From an uncultured Eubacteriales bacterium (GTDB lineage: Bacteria > Bacillota > Clostridia > Christensenellales > CAG-138): a stretch of DNA of 43,533 nucleotides. This document shows, piece by piece, positions 15,270 to 23,797 of the stretch; position 1 is the first letter of the stretch; every line of letters starts with the position of its first letter. The notes under the pieces are model-generated. The model was given only the letters and a program-made list of their open reading frames with translations. It searched no databases and was not told where the DNA came from. Both the position numbers and the translations under genes were made by a program. The stretch is from contig CADAGD010000010.1 in the NCBI GenBank assembly GCA_902787375.1, positions 1 to 43,533 on the forward strand, given 5' to 3'.

Positions 15270-16876
15270 GCGATATTACCCGCCTGAGCTATATTGAGCG
15301 CATGATCGCCGACACGTTCGAGGTCGGTAAGCATCTCCACATAGAGCATACCCGCGTCCGCCGAGCATTCGCGTTTTTCCATTCGGGCGATATGATTGTT
15401 CTCATACTGCTGAACAAGCTCGTCTATCTCATCCTCTCGCGTTTCAATGTCGGCAAGGGGAATCTCAAGCGAATCCTTCATACATATCTGGGCCTTTTCG
15501 ATTATATCAATGCACTTTGCGAAAAGGACTGAAAGCTCCTCCATAGCGGACTCCGATATCGAGAGCTTGTCCTCACGCATATGGACGATGTACCCCGCTA
15601 TGTTCTCGGCATGATCGCCTATGCGCTCATAGTCGGTTATGACATGGTGCATACGGTCTATGGCACGCGCCTCCGGCTCGCCGAGACCGGCTCTGTTGAT
15701 GTCAACAAGTGCCTTCGCTATCTCATGGTTCAGATAGTCGATGGTCTTTTCATTGGACTCTATCTCGTCAATATCGCCCTTCTTCTTGGAGTACATAGCC
15801 GTTGAAACGAGCTTCATGTTTTTGAGGGCGAGATTGAACATCCTGTCGCACTCAAGCTCGACGGAGGACACAGCGACCGCCGACGAACCGAAGCCCTTCG
15901 CAGGTATATGTATGAGCCTCATACCGTCCGTGCTGTCCTCCCCGCGGACTATCAGACGCGCAAGCTTTACAAGCAGGCTTGCCACAGGGAATATTATTAT
16001 GGATGCGCCCAGCTTCAGGAATGTATTCGCATTGGCGAGCTGCTGAACGGGATTATCCGGCGTTATGGACTCTATCCATTTTGTCATCGGCAGGAATTGG
16101 AGCAGCACTATGCACAGTATACACGCAAACACATTAAAGAGAACATGTATGGCAGCCGTCCTCTTGGCGTCCTTGGTGCCGCCCATTGCAGCAACCACGC
16201 TGACCGCCGTACAGCCTATGTTCTGTCCGCAGATGAGGTATATTGCCTGTCCCAATGTAAGTATGTTCGCCGCAGCCATCGCCTGCAATACACCGACGGA
16301 AGCCGAAACCGATTGCAGGAGCAGCGTCATTATAGTACCGAACAGCACACCAAGAAGCGGATGTTCCTCAACGCTTGCCACGATATTGCAGAACCATTCC
16401 TCCCTGCCGAGGTACACCATATTGCTCTTCATAAGCATCATACCCATGAACAGCATTCCAAGACCTGTTATTATGTAGAATATGTTGTTCCAGGGTTTTT
16501 TCTTAAAGAACGTCATGCCCATCACGCCTATGAAGGCGATTATGGGCGATACGGCGTCGATGTTGAAGGCGATGAGCTGACCTGTGATGGTCGTTCCTAT
16601 ATTCGCGCCCATTATAACTCCGACCGCGTTCTCAAGGGACATCATTCCGGCGTTCACAAAGCCCACCGCCATTACGGACACGGCGTTTGAGCTTTGAATA
16701 ATACCCGTTATTATGACGCCCACCAGCAACCCCAATATGCGGTTCTTCGTCAGTTTTTCAAGAATTGTTTTAAGCTTTGAGCCGGCAAGACGCTCAATGC
16801 CGGTTCCCATAATCTTTATGCCATAGAGGAATAACGCTATTCCTCCGGCAATGCCGACCCAGTTATCAAAAGTCAT
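15266..16876 (-). CDS. Na/Pi cotransporter family protein with C-terminal PhoU-like domain
   Basis: The 536-residue protein starts MTFDNWVGIAGGIALFLYG. The ATG at 16876 follows GGAGGGAG, whereas the frame open to 16942 reads through the promoter. The membrane half (residues about 1-320) contains the inverted QSS repeats of the NptA/SLC34 family: GIIQSSNAVSVM near 62 and LLLQSVSASVGVL near 190. The C-terminal 190 residues are helical, with PhoU-type sequences HVITDYERIGDHAENIA and LTDLERVGDHALNIA. It probably imports phosphate with sodium, with the PhoU part tuning activity. It leads a two-gene message with the TrmH-type methyltransferase. Confidence 0.92.
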   Translation of the reverse strand: MTFDNWVGIAGGIALFLYGIKIMGTGIERLAGSKLKTILEKLTKNRILGLLVGVIITGIIQSSNAVSVMAVGFVNAGMMSLENAVGVIMGANIGTTITGQLIAFNIDAVSPIIAFIGVMGMTFFKKKPWNNIFYIITGLGMLFMGMMLMKSNMVYLGREEWFCNIVASVEEHPLLGVLFGTIMTLLLQSVSASVGVLQAMAAANILTLGQAIYLICGQNIGCTAVSVVAAMGGTKDAKRTAAIHVLFNVFACILCIVLLQFLPMTKWIESITPDNPVQQLANANTFLKLGASIIIFPVASLLVKLARLIVRGEDSTDGMRLIHIPAKGFGSSAVAVSSVELECDRMFNLALKNMKLVSTAMYSKKKGDIDEIESNEKTIDYLNHEIAKALVDINRAGLGEPEARAIDRMHHVITDYERIGDHAENIAGYIVHMREDKLSISESAMEELSVLFAKCIDIIEKAQICMKDSLEIPLADIETREDEIDELVQQYENNHIARMEKRECSADAGMLYVEMLTDLERVGDHALNIAQAGNIA

Positions 16877-16907
16877 AAATCTCCCTCCAGAATAGTGATT
16901 CGGAACC

Positions 16908-16942
16908 ATTATAAGGATAACATGGGTGATGCGTTTTTTCAA
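16908..16942 (-). promoter_or_regulatory. Promoter region of the Na/Pi cotransporter gene
   Basis: On the minus strand TTGAAA (16942-16937) lies 17 bases from TATCCT (16919-16914). A perfect TATAAT (16913-16908) lies directly beside the latter. Either could serve as -10, and the -35 spacing favours TATCCT. Confidence 0.5.
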
Positions 16943-16960
16943 GTAGAGCCGTAAATTATA

Positions 16961-18379
16961 CTAATTTCCGTTCATCATTCGGTCATAATTTAATGTATTA
17001 TTCAGCGGATTCCAGCCGCCCCTCGCATAATAGATCGCAAACAGTGCGAAAAGTATTATGTTATGTCCTATCATGCACGCCCATGCCGAAACAAGTCCTA
17101 AGCCGAGCAACCGAGTGCAGACGAACGTGCCTGCAATGCGCACCGCCCACATGCCGACAATATTGAATACGAAGGGCGCGACGGTTTTGCCGGCTCCCTG
17201 CATCATGCCCTCAATTACGAGGCTCACGCCGAATATGGGTTCGGAGCAGGCGACCATGCGCAGGACGGTCGTTCCGAGGGAAAGCACGGTCTTATCCCTG
17301 CTGAATATGCCCACCATTTGGGGAGCGAATATGAACAGCAAGGCTCCCGAAACCGTCATCAGAAGCACCTCAAGTGCCATATTCATGCGTGCAAGCTCTT
17401 TAAGACCCCTTCTGTCGCCCGCGCCGATGGCGTTTCCCGTCAGGGTTGCCGCCGCAGCCATCATGCCGTAGCCGGGAATGTAGAAGGCGGATTCCACGGT
17501 ATTGGCGACGGTATGGGCGGCGGTCGATATTTCACCGAGCGAGTTTATCATGGCGGCGAAGGCGACATAGCCGAACGAGGTTCCGAACCTTTGGAGCATA
17601 TTGGGAAAGGCCACCCTCATGCAGGGCTTTAAGACCTGCATATCGGGCGCGATGGATATGCCTTTGGGGGAAATGACCCTGTGCCGCATCAGGGCGCATG
17701 TTATGGCGATACCGCCTGCCGCGACGCTGACCGCGCTCGCAAGAGCGGCTCCTACGACGCCCATACCGGCTCCCCACATATTGAAGCTCCATCCGAAAAC
17801 CGTTATAACGCGGGATTCATATATGAGCAGGAAGTTCAGTACCACATTGATAAGGTTCACGCCGACGCCCACAATCATCGGAGTTTTGGTATCCCCTGCG
17901 GCGCGAAGCACCGTGCCGAATATGATCGTCGCGGTTCTGAACAGCATGGGCGTATACAGTATGAAGAAGTATTCGGAGGCAATCCCCCTTATGTTTTCAT
18001 CGACCTGCATCCAGCCGGGAACGGAGCCCGACACGGCAAGCGTCAGCACGGTAAAGAGTATTCCCGCGACAAGCACCGAAAGCACGCTCTGAGCCGAAGC
18101 CCTGCGCGCAAGCTCGTTCTCGCCCGCGCCCAGCTTCTGGGATATGAACGCCAGAAAGCCCACGCCGAACGCCGATATGGTCGAGCCGACGAGCCAGTTT
18201 ACCGTCGTTGTCGAACCCACCGCCGCTGTAGCCGACGTTCCAAGCGAGCTTACCATCGCCGTGTCGATATACTGCACCGCCGTCTGCATGAGCTGTTCGA
18301 GCATAGTTGGCCATGCCAGCGCGATTATGGTCGCAAGCATCGAGAAGTTGAAGAATTTCTTTTGGGTTTTGATGTCCAT
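16961..18379 (-). CDS. MATE family efflux transporter
   Basis: This 472-residue membrane protein has about twelve hydrophobic segments in two pseudo-repeats, the MATE (MOP superfamily) pattern. It opens with ALAWPTMLEQLMQTAVQYID and has FGTVLRAAGDTKTPM near 155 and VIEGMMQGAGKTVAP near 390, the paired RAAGDT/QGAGKT segments typical of the family. MATE proteins exchange sodium or protons for cationic drugs or metabolites. Substrate is unknown. Its promoter is at 18417-18445, next to the distal end of the CRISPR array. It shares only family-level features with the second MATE gene at 23798. Confidence 0.92.
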   Translation of the reverse strand: MDIKTQKKFFNFSMLATIIALAWPTMLEQLMQTAVQYIDTAMVSSLGTSATAAVGSTTTVNWLVGSTISAFGVGFLAFISQKLGAGENELARRASAQSVLSVLVAGILFTVLTLAVSGSVPGWMQVDENIRGIASEYFFILYTPMLFRTATIIFGTVLRAAGDTKTPMIVGVGVNLINVVLNFLLIYESRVITVFGWSFNMWGAGMGVVGAALASAVSVAAGGIAITCALMRHRVISPKGISIAPDMQVLKPCMRVAFPNMLQRFGTSFGYVAFAAMINSLGEISTAAHTVANTVESAFYIPGYGMMAAAATLTGNAIGAGDRRGLKELARMNMALEVLLMTVSGALLFIFAPQMVGIFSRDKTVLSLGTTVLRMVACSEPIFGVSLVIEGMMQGAGKTVAPFVFNIVGMWAVRIAGTFVCTRLLGLGLVSAWACMIGHNIILFALFAIYYARGGWNPLNNTLNYDRMMNGN

Positions 18380-18416
18380 TACGATTTCATATGCCTTTTC
18401 GTTTATTGATGTGCGA

Positions 18417-18445
18417 ATTATAGCAGAAATTGATTTGGTTTACAA
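18417..18445 (-). promoter_or_regulatory. Promoter of the MATE gene
   Basis: On the minus strand TTGTAA (18445-18440) and TATAAT (18422-18417) have a 17-base spacer, about 38 bases before the start codon. The -35 overlaps a sequence resembling a degenerate CRISPR repeat. Confidence 0.65.
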
Positions 18446-18465
18446 GATGGGAAACGGAAACCGAC

Positions 18466-18488
18466 CACTTCCTCCGATGGGGGAAGTG
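18466..18488 (-). terminator. Hairpin at distal end of the CRISPR array
   Basis: CACTTCC (18466-18472) pairs with GGAAGTG (18482-18488). Reading leftward, as the array is predicted to be transcribed, it is followed by GTCGGTTTCCGTTT, a weak T-rich tail. It could end the precursor crRNA before the MATE promoter. Confidence 0.4.
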
Positions 18489-18505
18489 ACCGGGATTTGT
18501 TTCCT

Positions 18506-19039
18506 GTTTCAATACCCTATGGGAAATGGAACCAAAGGAGAAATGTCATGTTTTCGTCTATTGTATTGTTTCAATACCCTATGGGAAATGGAACCATAAT
18601 TTTGAATCGGCTTGCGTTTTCTCCCTGTCGTTTCAATACCCTATGGGAAATGGAACCGCAGCCACATGCTCAACACTGACGGAAGTGTGACAGAAGTTTC
18701 AATACCCTATGGGAAATGGAACCATTGCAAAAGGGAGGGCTACGTGCTGAATGCTGCCCGTTTCAATACCCTATGGGAAATGGAACCCCGTCATGGTATC
18801 GGCCTCGTATGGCCATAGGTCGTTTCAATACCCTATGGGAAATGGAACCTGGGTTGATACTTGTGTTTCGAGTTCGGATCGTGTTTCAATACCCTATGGG
18901 AAATGGAACCTGGTGTGTGATGAATACGGAAGAACTTTCCTCCTCATGTTTCAATACCCTATGGGAAATGGAACCCTGAGAGTATTGACCGGACCGCCGC
19001 GATGCCAATGAGTTTCAATACCCTATGGGAAATGGAACC
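18506..19039 (-). CRISPR. CRISPR array, 9 identical 28-bp repeats and 8 spacers, no cas genes in window
   Basis: Repeats start at 18506, 18568, 18630, 18696, 18760, 18822, 18883, 18948 and 19012. On the plus strand each begins GTTTCAATACCC and ends GGAAATGGAACC, and I see no mismatch among the nine. Spacers are 34, 34, 38, 36, 34, 33, 37 and 36 bases. Read on the minus strand the repeat ends in ATTGAAAC, the 8-base crRNA 5' handle typical of type I-B and type III arrays. This matches the AT-rich leader and promoter lying at the right end. The newest spacer should be the one at 18976-19011. No cas gene lies within 18 kb to the left or 24 kb to the right, so the array depends on Cas proteins encoded elsewhere, or is orphaned. 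Confidence 0.98.
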
Positions 19040-19260
19040 AACAACAATCTGTTGCTACAATCATTATAGCACCCAATGGATTGTACGTCAAGGTTTTTTC
19101 AAAAAAGTTTTTTATTGAAAAATAAGCTAATACGGTTTTGAAAATTTCCAATAAAATCAAGGGTTTTTCCGCATTATATATTATTCATCCGTTTATTGAC
19201 TGTGTATAGTAATGTTTTTTATGCCTAAAACTCAGCCAATCGGTCTTTTCTTGTCCAAAA
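19040..19260 (-). other. CRISPR leader, AT-rich
   Basis: This stretch of about 220 bases next to the right-hand repeat has no gene, many A and T runs (for example TTTTTTCAAAAAAGTTTTTT near 19094), and the array's promoter. Its position and composition fit a leader, where new spacers are integrated. Confidence 0.75.
19063..19091 (-). promoter_or_regulatory. CRISPR array promoter within the leader
   Basis: On the minus strand TTGACG (19091-19086) and TATAAT (19068-19063) have a 17-base spacer. The start site would be near 19056, about 17 bases before the first repeat, so the array should be transcribed leftward. Confidence 0.8.
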
Positions 19261-19269
19261 TCAATATTC

Positions 19270-19283
19270 CGAACATATGTTCG
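19270..19283. promoter_or_regulatory. Perfect Gram-positive SOS (LexA) box
   Basis: The 14-base palindrome CGAACATATGTTCG matches the Bacillus-type SOS box CGAAC-N4-GTTCG exactly. It lies between the CRISPR leader and the terminator of the secreted beta-helix gene. No ORF with a ribosome site starts nearby on either strand, so its target is unclear. Confidence 0.6.
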
Positions 19284-19299
19284 AGCTTGCGCGGCTTTG

Positions 19300-19330
19300 A
19301 AAAAGCTCGCCGAGCCTAAGCCCGACGAGC
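19300..19330 (-). terminator. Intrinsic terminator of the Cthe_2159-like gene
   Basis: On the minus strand GCTCGTCGGGC and GCTCGGCGAGC (19330-19305) form an 11-bp stem with G-U pairs and a short TTAG loop, followed by TTTTT. It lies 36 bases after the stop. Confidence 0.85.
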
Positions 19331-19365
19331 CGTGTGGGTATCATATCGGCGCGTGCATACTCGCC

Positions 19366-21066
19366 TTACTGTGCCGTGACCTCGGCATCGCTCACGCACA
19401 GCGTTTGCGCGTATGCGGAGCTGTTATTGAACGTATAGGAGTTTCCGCCAATGCTTACGGTATGGCTTCCCTGCGAGTGGAGGGACAGCGAATACTCCTT
19501 GACGTTTTCGCCCGTCTGCACATTGCCGTAACCCAGCATTATGAGGGTTCCGCCCGTAACGGATACCGAGCCTTCGGCGTCTATTGCCGCAGCCATTTGG
19601 CTGTTGGGGCCGCGTGTTATGACAACGCCTCCGGTCTGGGTGTATGTACCGTTGGAGTCGATGCCGTCAACATCGCCGTCAGGGGAAACGGCTACATCAA
19701 GCAGACCGCCCGTTATATTTACGGCAGGGGTACTTTGACCCTTGCAGGCGTTCACTCCGTCGTCCACCGCGCATATCACGGTTTCACCGCCTGAGATATT
19801 GACGACGTTTGCCTCCAGTCCCTCATAGGAGCTGTCTATATTGACAGTACCTCCCGAAATACTGAGTATGCCGTCGGCATGGATGCTGTCCGCGCCCGAA
19901 ACGGTCTTCTGACCGCCCCATCCGCCGTGACCTCCGGGGCCCATCTTTCCTCCGCCCGTCTTGCCTTCGGGGGAATAGACCGCCATTGTGATGCTTCCGC
20001 CAGTTATATTTATGTTGCCAAGCCCGACGCCTCCGGCTTCCATCGCCTTACCGTAATTGGCATGGAGTCCGTCGTCATAGCTCGATATGCTTATATCGCC
20101 TGCGGATATGGTTATCTCATTGTTCGACTTGACGCCCTTATAGGAATCCGTATTGGCTGTATCCGCCGTGTATCCGCTGTACGCTCCGGTGTATACCGAA
20201 ACGGAGGGCATATTCCCCTCATCGTCGGCAGCCATTATAAAATCATGCGCCGCGCTGAATCCGTCGCCCGCGGCATAGACCGCCATACCGCATCCGTAAA
20301 GCTTTATATCGCCCCTTGTTTCGCCATTCTTGTTGGCATCGGTTTCGGTCGTCTTGACGCCGTCGCCGTTTTGGGATATGGCTACGACATTTCCGCTCTC
20401 GACCGTTACCGAATCGTTACCCTTGAGCGCGATATTGTTTGCCGTTACCTTGAGCGAAAGCTTCTGTATCGTCAAGTCCTTAGTCGTATGGATGCCGTTA
20501 TTGTAGCTTCCCGTAACGACGAGCGTTCCCATTCCCTTTATCTTGAGGTCTGCCTTGGCGTATATCGCGCCCTCGCCTACCTCGCCGTTGTCGAACGTCT
20601 TGGCACTCCTGTTGTCACTCACGACATTATCGGTATCCTTCTTGGCTGAAATCTCCACCTTGTCGGCTGAAACTATCCTTATGGGCGAATCGGTCGAGCT
20701 GCTTATTGCCGCGCCCAACATCTCGATAACGACTATATCCGAATCGTCCGCCTTGACGAGTATCTGCCCGTCAAGCGCACCCTTGACCGCATAGGTTCCC
20801 GCCGCGGTTATCTCGTATACGCTGCCCAACTGCGTGAAAACGCCGTCCTCGGTAGTCATTGAAAAATCTCCCGTGACCGCCTCGGCGGTTATCGAGTTAT
20901 CCGTGACCGCCGTGTTTTGAACCGCGTCATCGGCAACGCTCTGGGAAGGGTTCGCCGTGCCGTCGGGATTGTTTGTGCCGCTCTCCTTTGTACAGCCCGC
21001 ACACGCCAGCGCAAGCGAAGCGCAGAGCGCGGCAGCGAGTGTTCTGATAACAAATCCGTTTTTCAT
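19366..21066 (-). CDS. Secreted carbohydrate-binding (Cthe_2159-like) beta-helix lipoprotein
   Basis: This 566-residue protein starts with a lipoprotein signal peptide whose lipobox LACAGC places the modified cysteine at about residue 25. A Ser/Thr/Asn-rich linker follows, then a long run of short beta-strand repeats (ISGG, ITGG, VTGG turns) typical of a right-handed parallel beta-helix. The pattern fits the Cthe_2159 family (Pfam 14262), whose founding member binds acidic plant polysaccharides such as polygalacturonate with calcium. A glycine-rich loop, GGGKMGPGGHGGWGG, interrupts the helix near residue 375. It is predicted to be anchored outside the membrane. It is a single gene with its own terminator. 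The exact ligand is unknown. Confidence 0.88.
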   Translation of the reverse strand: MKNGFVIRTLAAALCASLALACAGCTKESGTNNPDGTANPSQSVADDAVQNTAVTDNSITAEAVTGDFSMTTEDGVFTQLGSVYEITAAGTYAVKGALDGQILVKADDSDIVVIEMLGAAISSSTDSPIRIVSADKVEISAKKDTDNVVSDNRSAKTFDNGEVGEGAIYAKADLKIKGMGTLVVTGSYNNGIHTTKDLTIQKLSLKVTANNIALKGNDSVTVESGNVVAISQNGDGVKTTETDANKNGETRGDIKLYGCGMAVYAAGDGFSAAHDFIMAADDEGNMPSVSVYTGAYSGYTADTANTDSYKGVKSNNEITISAGDISISSYDDGLHANYGKAMEAGGVGLGNINITGGSITMAVYSPEGKTGGGKMGPGGHGGWGGQKTVSGADSIHADGILSISGGTVNIDSSYEGLEANVVNISGGETVICAVDDGVNACKGQSTPAVNITGGLLDVAVSPDGDVDGIDSNGTYTQTGGVVITRGPNSQMAAAIDAEGSVSVTGGTLIMLGYGNVQTGENVKEYSLSLHSQGSHTVSIGGNSYTFNNSSAYAQTLCVSDAEVTAQ

Positions 21067-21200
21067 ACATGAATCTCCTTATCGAAAGAATCCTTTTGAC
21101 GTTTGAGCTTTAAAGATTCTATCATCCTCATGTAGAACAAATCAGCCAAAATAACGCAATATTATTGTCAATGTCACGTCAATACCGAAGCATATCACAT

Positions 21201-21247
21201 AAACAAAGGAACTGCCACCGAAAAAGCCGGTTTGCGGCAGCAGTCCC
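21201..21247 (-). terminator. Terminator of the small lipoprotein gene
   Basis: On the minus strand a 13-bp imperfect stem (GGGACTGCTGCCG with CGGTGGCAGTTCC, 21247-21208) is followed by TTTGTTT. It lies about 26 bases after the stop at 21273. Confidence 0.8.
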
Positions 21248-21272
21248 GATTTCGGTTTATCCTCTTTTCAAC

Positions 21273-21590
21273 TTATTGCTTTATTCTGTCATAAATGCCC
21301 TGTATGCTCTCGGCAAGCTCATGGTAAGCATCATATTCAAGGCTTGTGCAGCCCTGTTTGAAAAGCTCGAAATCATGCTTTATCAGCTCCGCCATCTTCT
21401 CCTCTCCCCATATCCGCATTATCTCATCGTCCACAGTAAGCCCGTTGTCCTTGAGTACCTTGTAAAGCTCCTGCGCGGACATCTTCTCAAAATCCGCATC
21501 GGTGTACTTCCTGCTCTCAACGCTGCACGCAAGCATGAAAAGCATCGAAAAGACAAGCGCGATCGCAATAATCGCAAAAAAGTGTTTCAT
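21273..21590 (-). CDS. Small lipoprotein-like protein, function unknown
   Basis: This 105-residue protein has a hydrophobic N-terminus (residues 4-21) ending in LACS, a plausible lipobox with Cys22. About 80 residues of charged, mainly helical sequence follow, with no recognised motif. The ATG has AGGAGGAATT upstream. It lies 72 bases after the S9 peptidase stop and is followed by a good terminator, so it may share the peptidase transcript. A membrane-anchored helper of the peptidase is conceivable, but only because of position. Confidence 0.7.
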   Translation of the reverse strand: MKHFFAIIAIALVFSMLFMLACSVESRKYTDADFEKMSAQELYKVLKDNGLTVDDEIMRIWGEEKMAELIKHDFELFKQGCTSLEYDAYHELAESIQGIYDRIKQ

Positions 21591-21662
21591 AAATAATTCC
21601 TCCTCTAATTTACGCGCCGGCCCGCGGGGACTCCCTTTGGTCGCAAGTTTTTATTGTATTGT

Positions 21663-23633
21663 TCATTTCTTATGGCTGTCAAACCATTTTGTTATCTCGT
21701 CAAGCCTCTTGACGCGGTGCTTGGGCTTGCCGCTTCTTGAAAGCTCATGGTTCTCGCCCCTGAAGCAGACCATCTTTGCCTCCACGCCGTGCGCGATGAG
21801 CGACGCGAACATCTGATAGCCCTGATCTATGGGGCAGCGGTAATCCTCGAACGAGTGTATGAACAGCATGGGCGTCTTTGCCCTGTCCGCGTATTTCATG
21901 GGACTGCGCTCCCAGAGCTTTTCGGGGCTTGCCCACGGATCGGCGGCATTCTGGTCAACGACGAAATCCACGCCTATATCCGAAACGCCGTAGAAGGACA
22001 GCCAGTTCGATATCGACCTCTGCGACGCGCAGGCACGGAACCTGTCGGTATGCCCAACTATCCAGTTGGTCATGAATCCGCCGTAGGAGCCGCCCGTTTC
22101 AAACATGTTATCCGCGTCCATATCGGGATACCTTCGGAGCGCCTCATCGCAGAACGCCATTATATCATCATAGTCCACCGTGCCGTATTTTCCGAGTATG
22201 TTCATAAAATCGCCGCGTCCGTCGGAGCCTGTCGGATTGCAGAACATGACGAAATAGCCCTTGCCCGCCCAATACTGCATCTCATGGTAGTAGACCGCGC
22301 CGTAAACGGTCTTGGGGCCGCCATGAACATCGAGTATAACGGGATACTTTTTGCCCTCCGTATAGTCCATGGGCTTTATGACAAAGCCGTGTATCTCAAC
22401 GCCGTCCCTCGTGAAGTTGAGTTTTTCGGGTATTCCGGTGTATTTTCCCGCCAAAGCGCGGGTATTGAAGCTCGTGAGCTTTCTCCTTTTGCCGTCGTAT
22501 ATCTCCTGAGCGCGCATATCGAGCAGCGCGACAGCGACTATATTGCCGTTCTTGACGTCGAATGTATCGACCGAACCCTCCCAATCGGTTACTTTTGAAA
22601 TAACGCCGTTTTCAAGCTTCATTATGTTCGCGCTGTCAAAGAGTGTCGATATGAAATACAGGGTGTCGCCCTCGACCTTTGCGGGCCTGCCCCCGCCGTA
22701 GCGCACATCGGAGCCGACGGAGGAGCCAATGGACTCGCCATAACGGGCGCAGAGCTTCATCTCATTGGTTTCGTAATCGAGCGTATAGAAGTCGCAGTCG
22801 GTATTGAGGCCGTTGTGACCGTCCGCCGCCAGCACATAGATGAAGCTTTCGGCAGGCTCAAAGCCGTGAATGTCGAAATCCTTACGGCTTTCCATTATAA
22901 CCTCCTCCTTCCACTCGCCTACGCGCATACGGCAGAGGGTTCCCGAAGCGGTGAGCGGAAGCAGGGGCTTGACGTCATGCCTCATGTAGTAAACATACTT
23001 CTTATCGTGGGAGAGCTTTGCCGCGCCTATGTTCTTATCAAGCTCGGTCACGCGCCTGAGCGCGTCCTTTTTCGGCTCATAGTAATAGAGCGAGGTGTAG
23101 GCTCCCTTTGTATATGTGGTTCCGTTCCACCACCACGGAACCTGCTTTATCTCCTCATAGTCGGCGTTCTCCTTGACATGCTTCTTATATGCCTCGGTAT
23201 ATGCCTTATCCCCCTTATACAAATCCTCAAAGCCCGGTATGGTTCTTCCCAAAAGCAGCAGACCCTCGTCAAGCTCGGTTATGAGCCTCACGACAGGTAT
23301 CGGGAAACTGTACGCAAGCTCCGCCTCGCCTCCGTCAAGGCTGATGCTGTAAAAACGGCTTGTCAGATCTATCGACTTGTCGTCCTCCTTCTCCTCGCGC
23401 GAGCCGGCAAAGAGTATCGTTCTGTCATCGAGATACTGGAAGCCCCTCTCCCTGCCGCCGTTTGTGAGCTTGATGGTATGCTTATCCTTTTTCACATATA
23501 TGCAGGACTTGTAGCTGTTCTTTTTCTCATCCGCCTCGGAAACCACATAGCAGTATGTTTCACCCGACGGTGAGAATGTTACATTGGACAGAAATTTGAG
23601 ATTGCAGAATTCGTTGATATTTACGGGACGCAT
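21663..23633 (-). CDS. S9 family serine peptidase (acylaminoacyl-peptidase/prolyl-oligopeptidase type)
   Basis: This 656-residue protein has an N-terminal beta-propeller-like region (residues about 1-390, with repeated short strands such as NVTFSPSGETYCYVV) and a C-terminal alpha/beta hydrolase domain. The nucleophile motif is GGSYGGFM near residue 502, the acid is probably the Asp in HSFEDYRCP near 588, and the histidine is in RGENHELSRSG near 627, in the normal S9 order. No signal peptide is present, so it acts in the cytoplasm, probably trimming short peptides. It has its own promoter (23664-23692), and ATG at 23633 follows GGAGG. The next gene leftward encodes the small lipoprotein. Confidence 0.93.
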   Translation of the reverse strand: MRPVNINEFCNLKFLSNVTFSPSGETYCYVVSEADEKKNSYKSCIYVKKDKHTIKLTNGGRERGFQYLDDRTILFAGSREEKEDDKSIDLTSRFYSISLDGGEAELAYSFPIPVVRLITELDEGLLLLGRTIPGFEDLYKGDKAYTEAYKKHVKENADYEEIKQVPWWWNGTTYTKGAYTSLYYYEPKKDALRRVTELDKNIGAAKLSHDKKYVYYMRHDVKPLLPLTASGTLCRMRVGEWKEEVIMESRKDFDIHGFEPAESFIYVLAADGHNGLNTDCDFYTLDYETNEMKLCARYGESIGSSVGSDVRYGGGRPAKVEGDTLYFISTLFDSANIMKLENGVISKVTDWEGSVDTFDVKNGNIVAVALLDMRAQEIYDGKRRKLTSFNTRALAGKYTGIPEKLNFTRDGVEIHGFVIKPMDYTEGKKYPVILDVHGGPKTVYGAVYYHEMQYWAGKGYFVMFCNPTGSDGRGDFMNILGKYGTVDYDDIMAFCDEALRRYPDMDADNMFETGGSYGGFMTNWIVGHTDRFRACASQRSISNWLSFYGVSDIGVDFVVDQNAADPWASPEKLWERSPMKYADRAKTPMLFIHSFEDYRCPIDQGYQMFASLIAHGVEAKMVCFRGENHELSRSGKPKHRVKRLDEITKWFDSHKK

Positions 23634-23663
23634 GGTAATCCTCCATATTAATTATTTGCATTA

Positions 23664-23692
23664 ATTGTATACGTTCTTTTATTTGTTGTCAA
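23664..23692 (-). promoter_or_regulatory. Promoter of the S9 peptidase gene
   Basis: On the minus strand TTGACA (23692-23687) and TACAAT (23669-23664) have a 17-base spacer, about 30 bases before the start codon. Confidence 0.8.
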
Positions 23693-23740
23693 CAGGGAGC
23701 CAAGCCGTGTCAAGCTGAAAAATTATATTTATCGGGCAGT

Positions 23741-23769
23741 CTGTTTTTTTGTTTTTATGGTGCTATAAT
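23741..23769 (+). promoter_or_regulatory. Probable promoter of the second MATE gene
   Basis: A perfect TATAAT at 23764-23769 lies about 28 bases before the ATG. The -35 is weak (CTGTTT, 23741-23746, 17-base spacer), within a T-rich tract. Confidence 0.5.
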
Positions 23770-23797
23770 TAAAGAAAAAGGATTAATCAGGTTTTTT

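Noticed and set aside
18144-19011. Overlapping plus-strand ORFs with repeated SIPYGKWN or QYPMGNGT segments
   Set aside because: These are translations of the CRISPR repeats in different frames; the periodic peptide merely reflects the 28-base repeat.
19240-19279. Minus-strand mini-ORF MFGILILDKKRPIG starting inside the SOS box
   Set aside because: It has no ribosome site and overlaps the operator itself; 14 codons can arise by chance.
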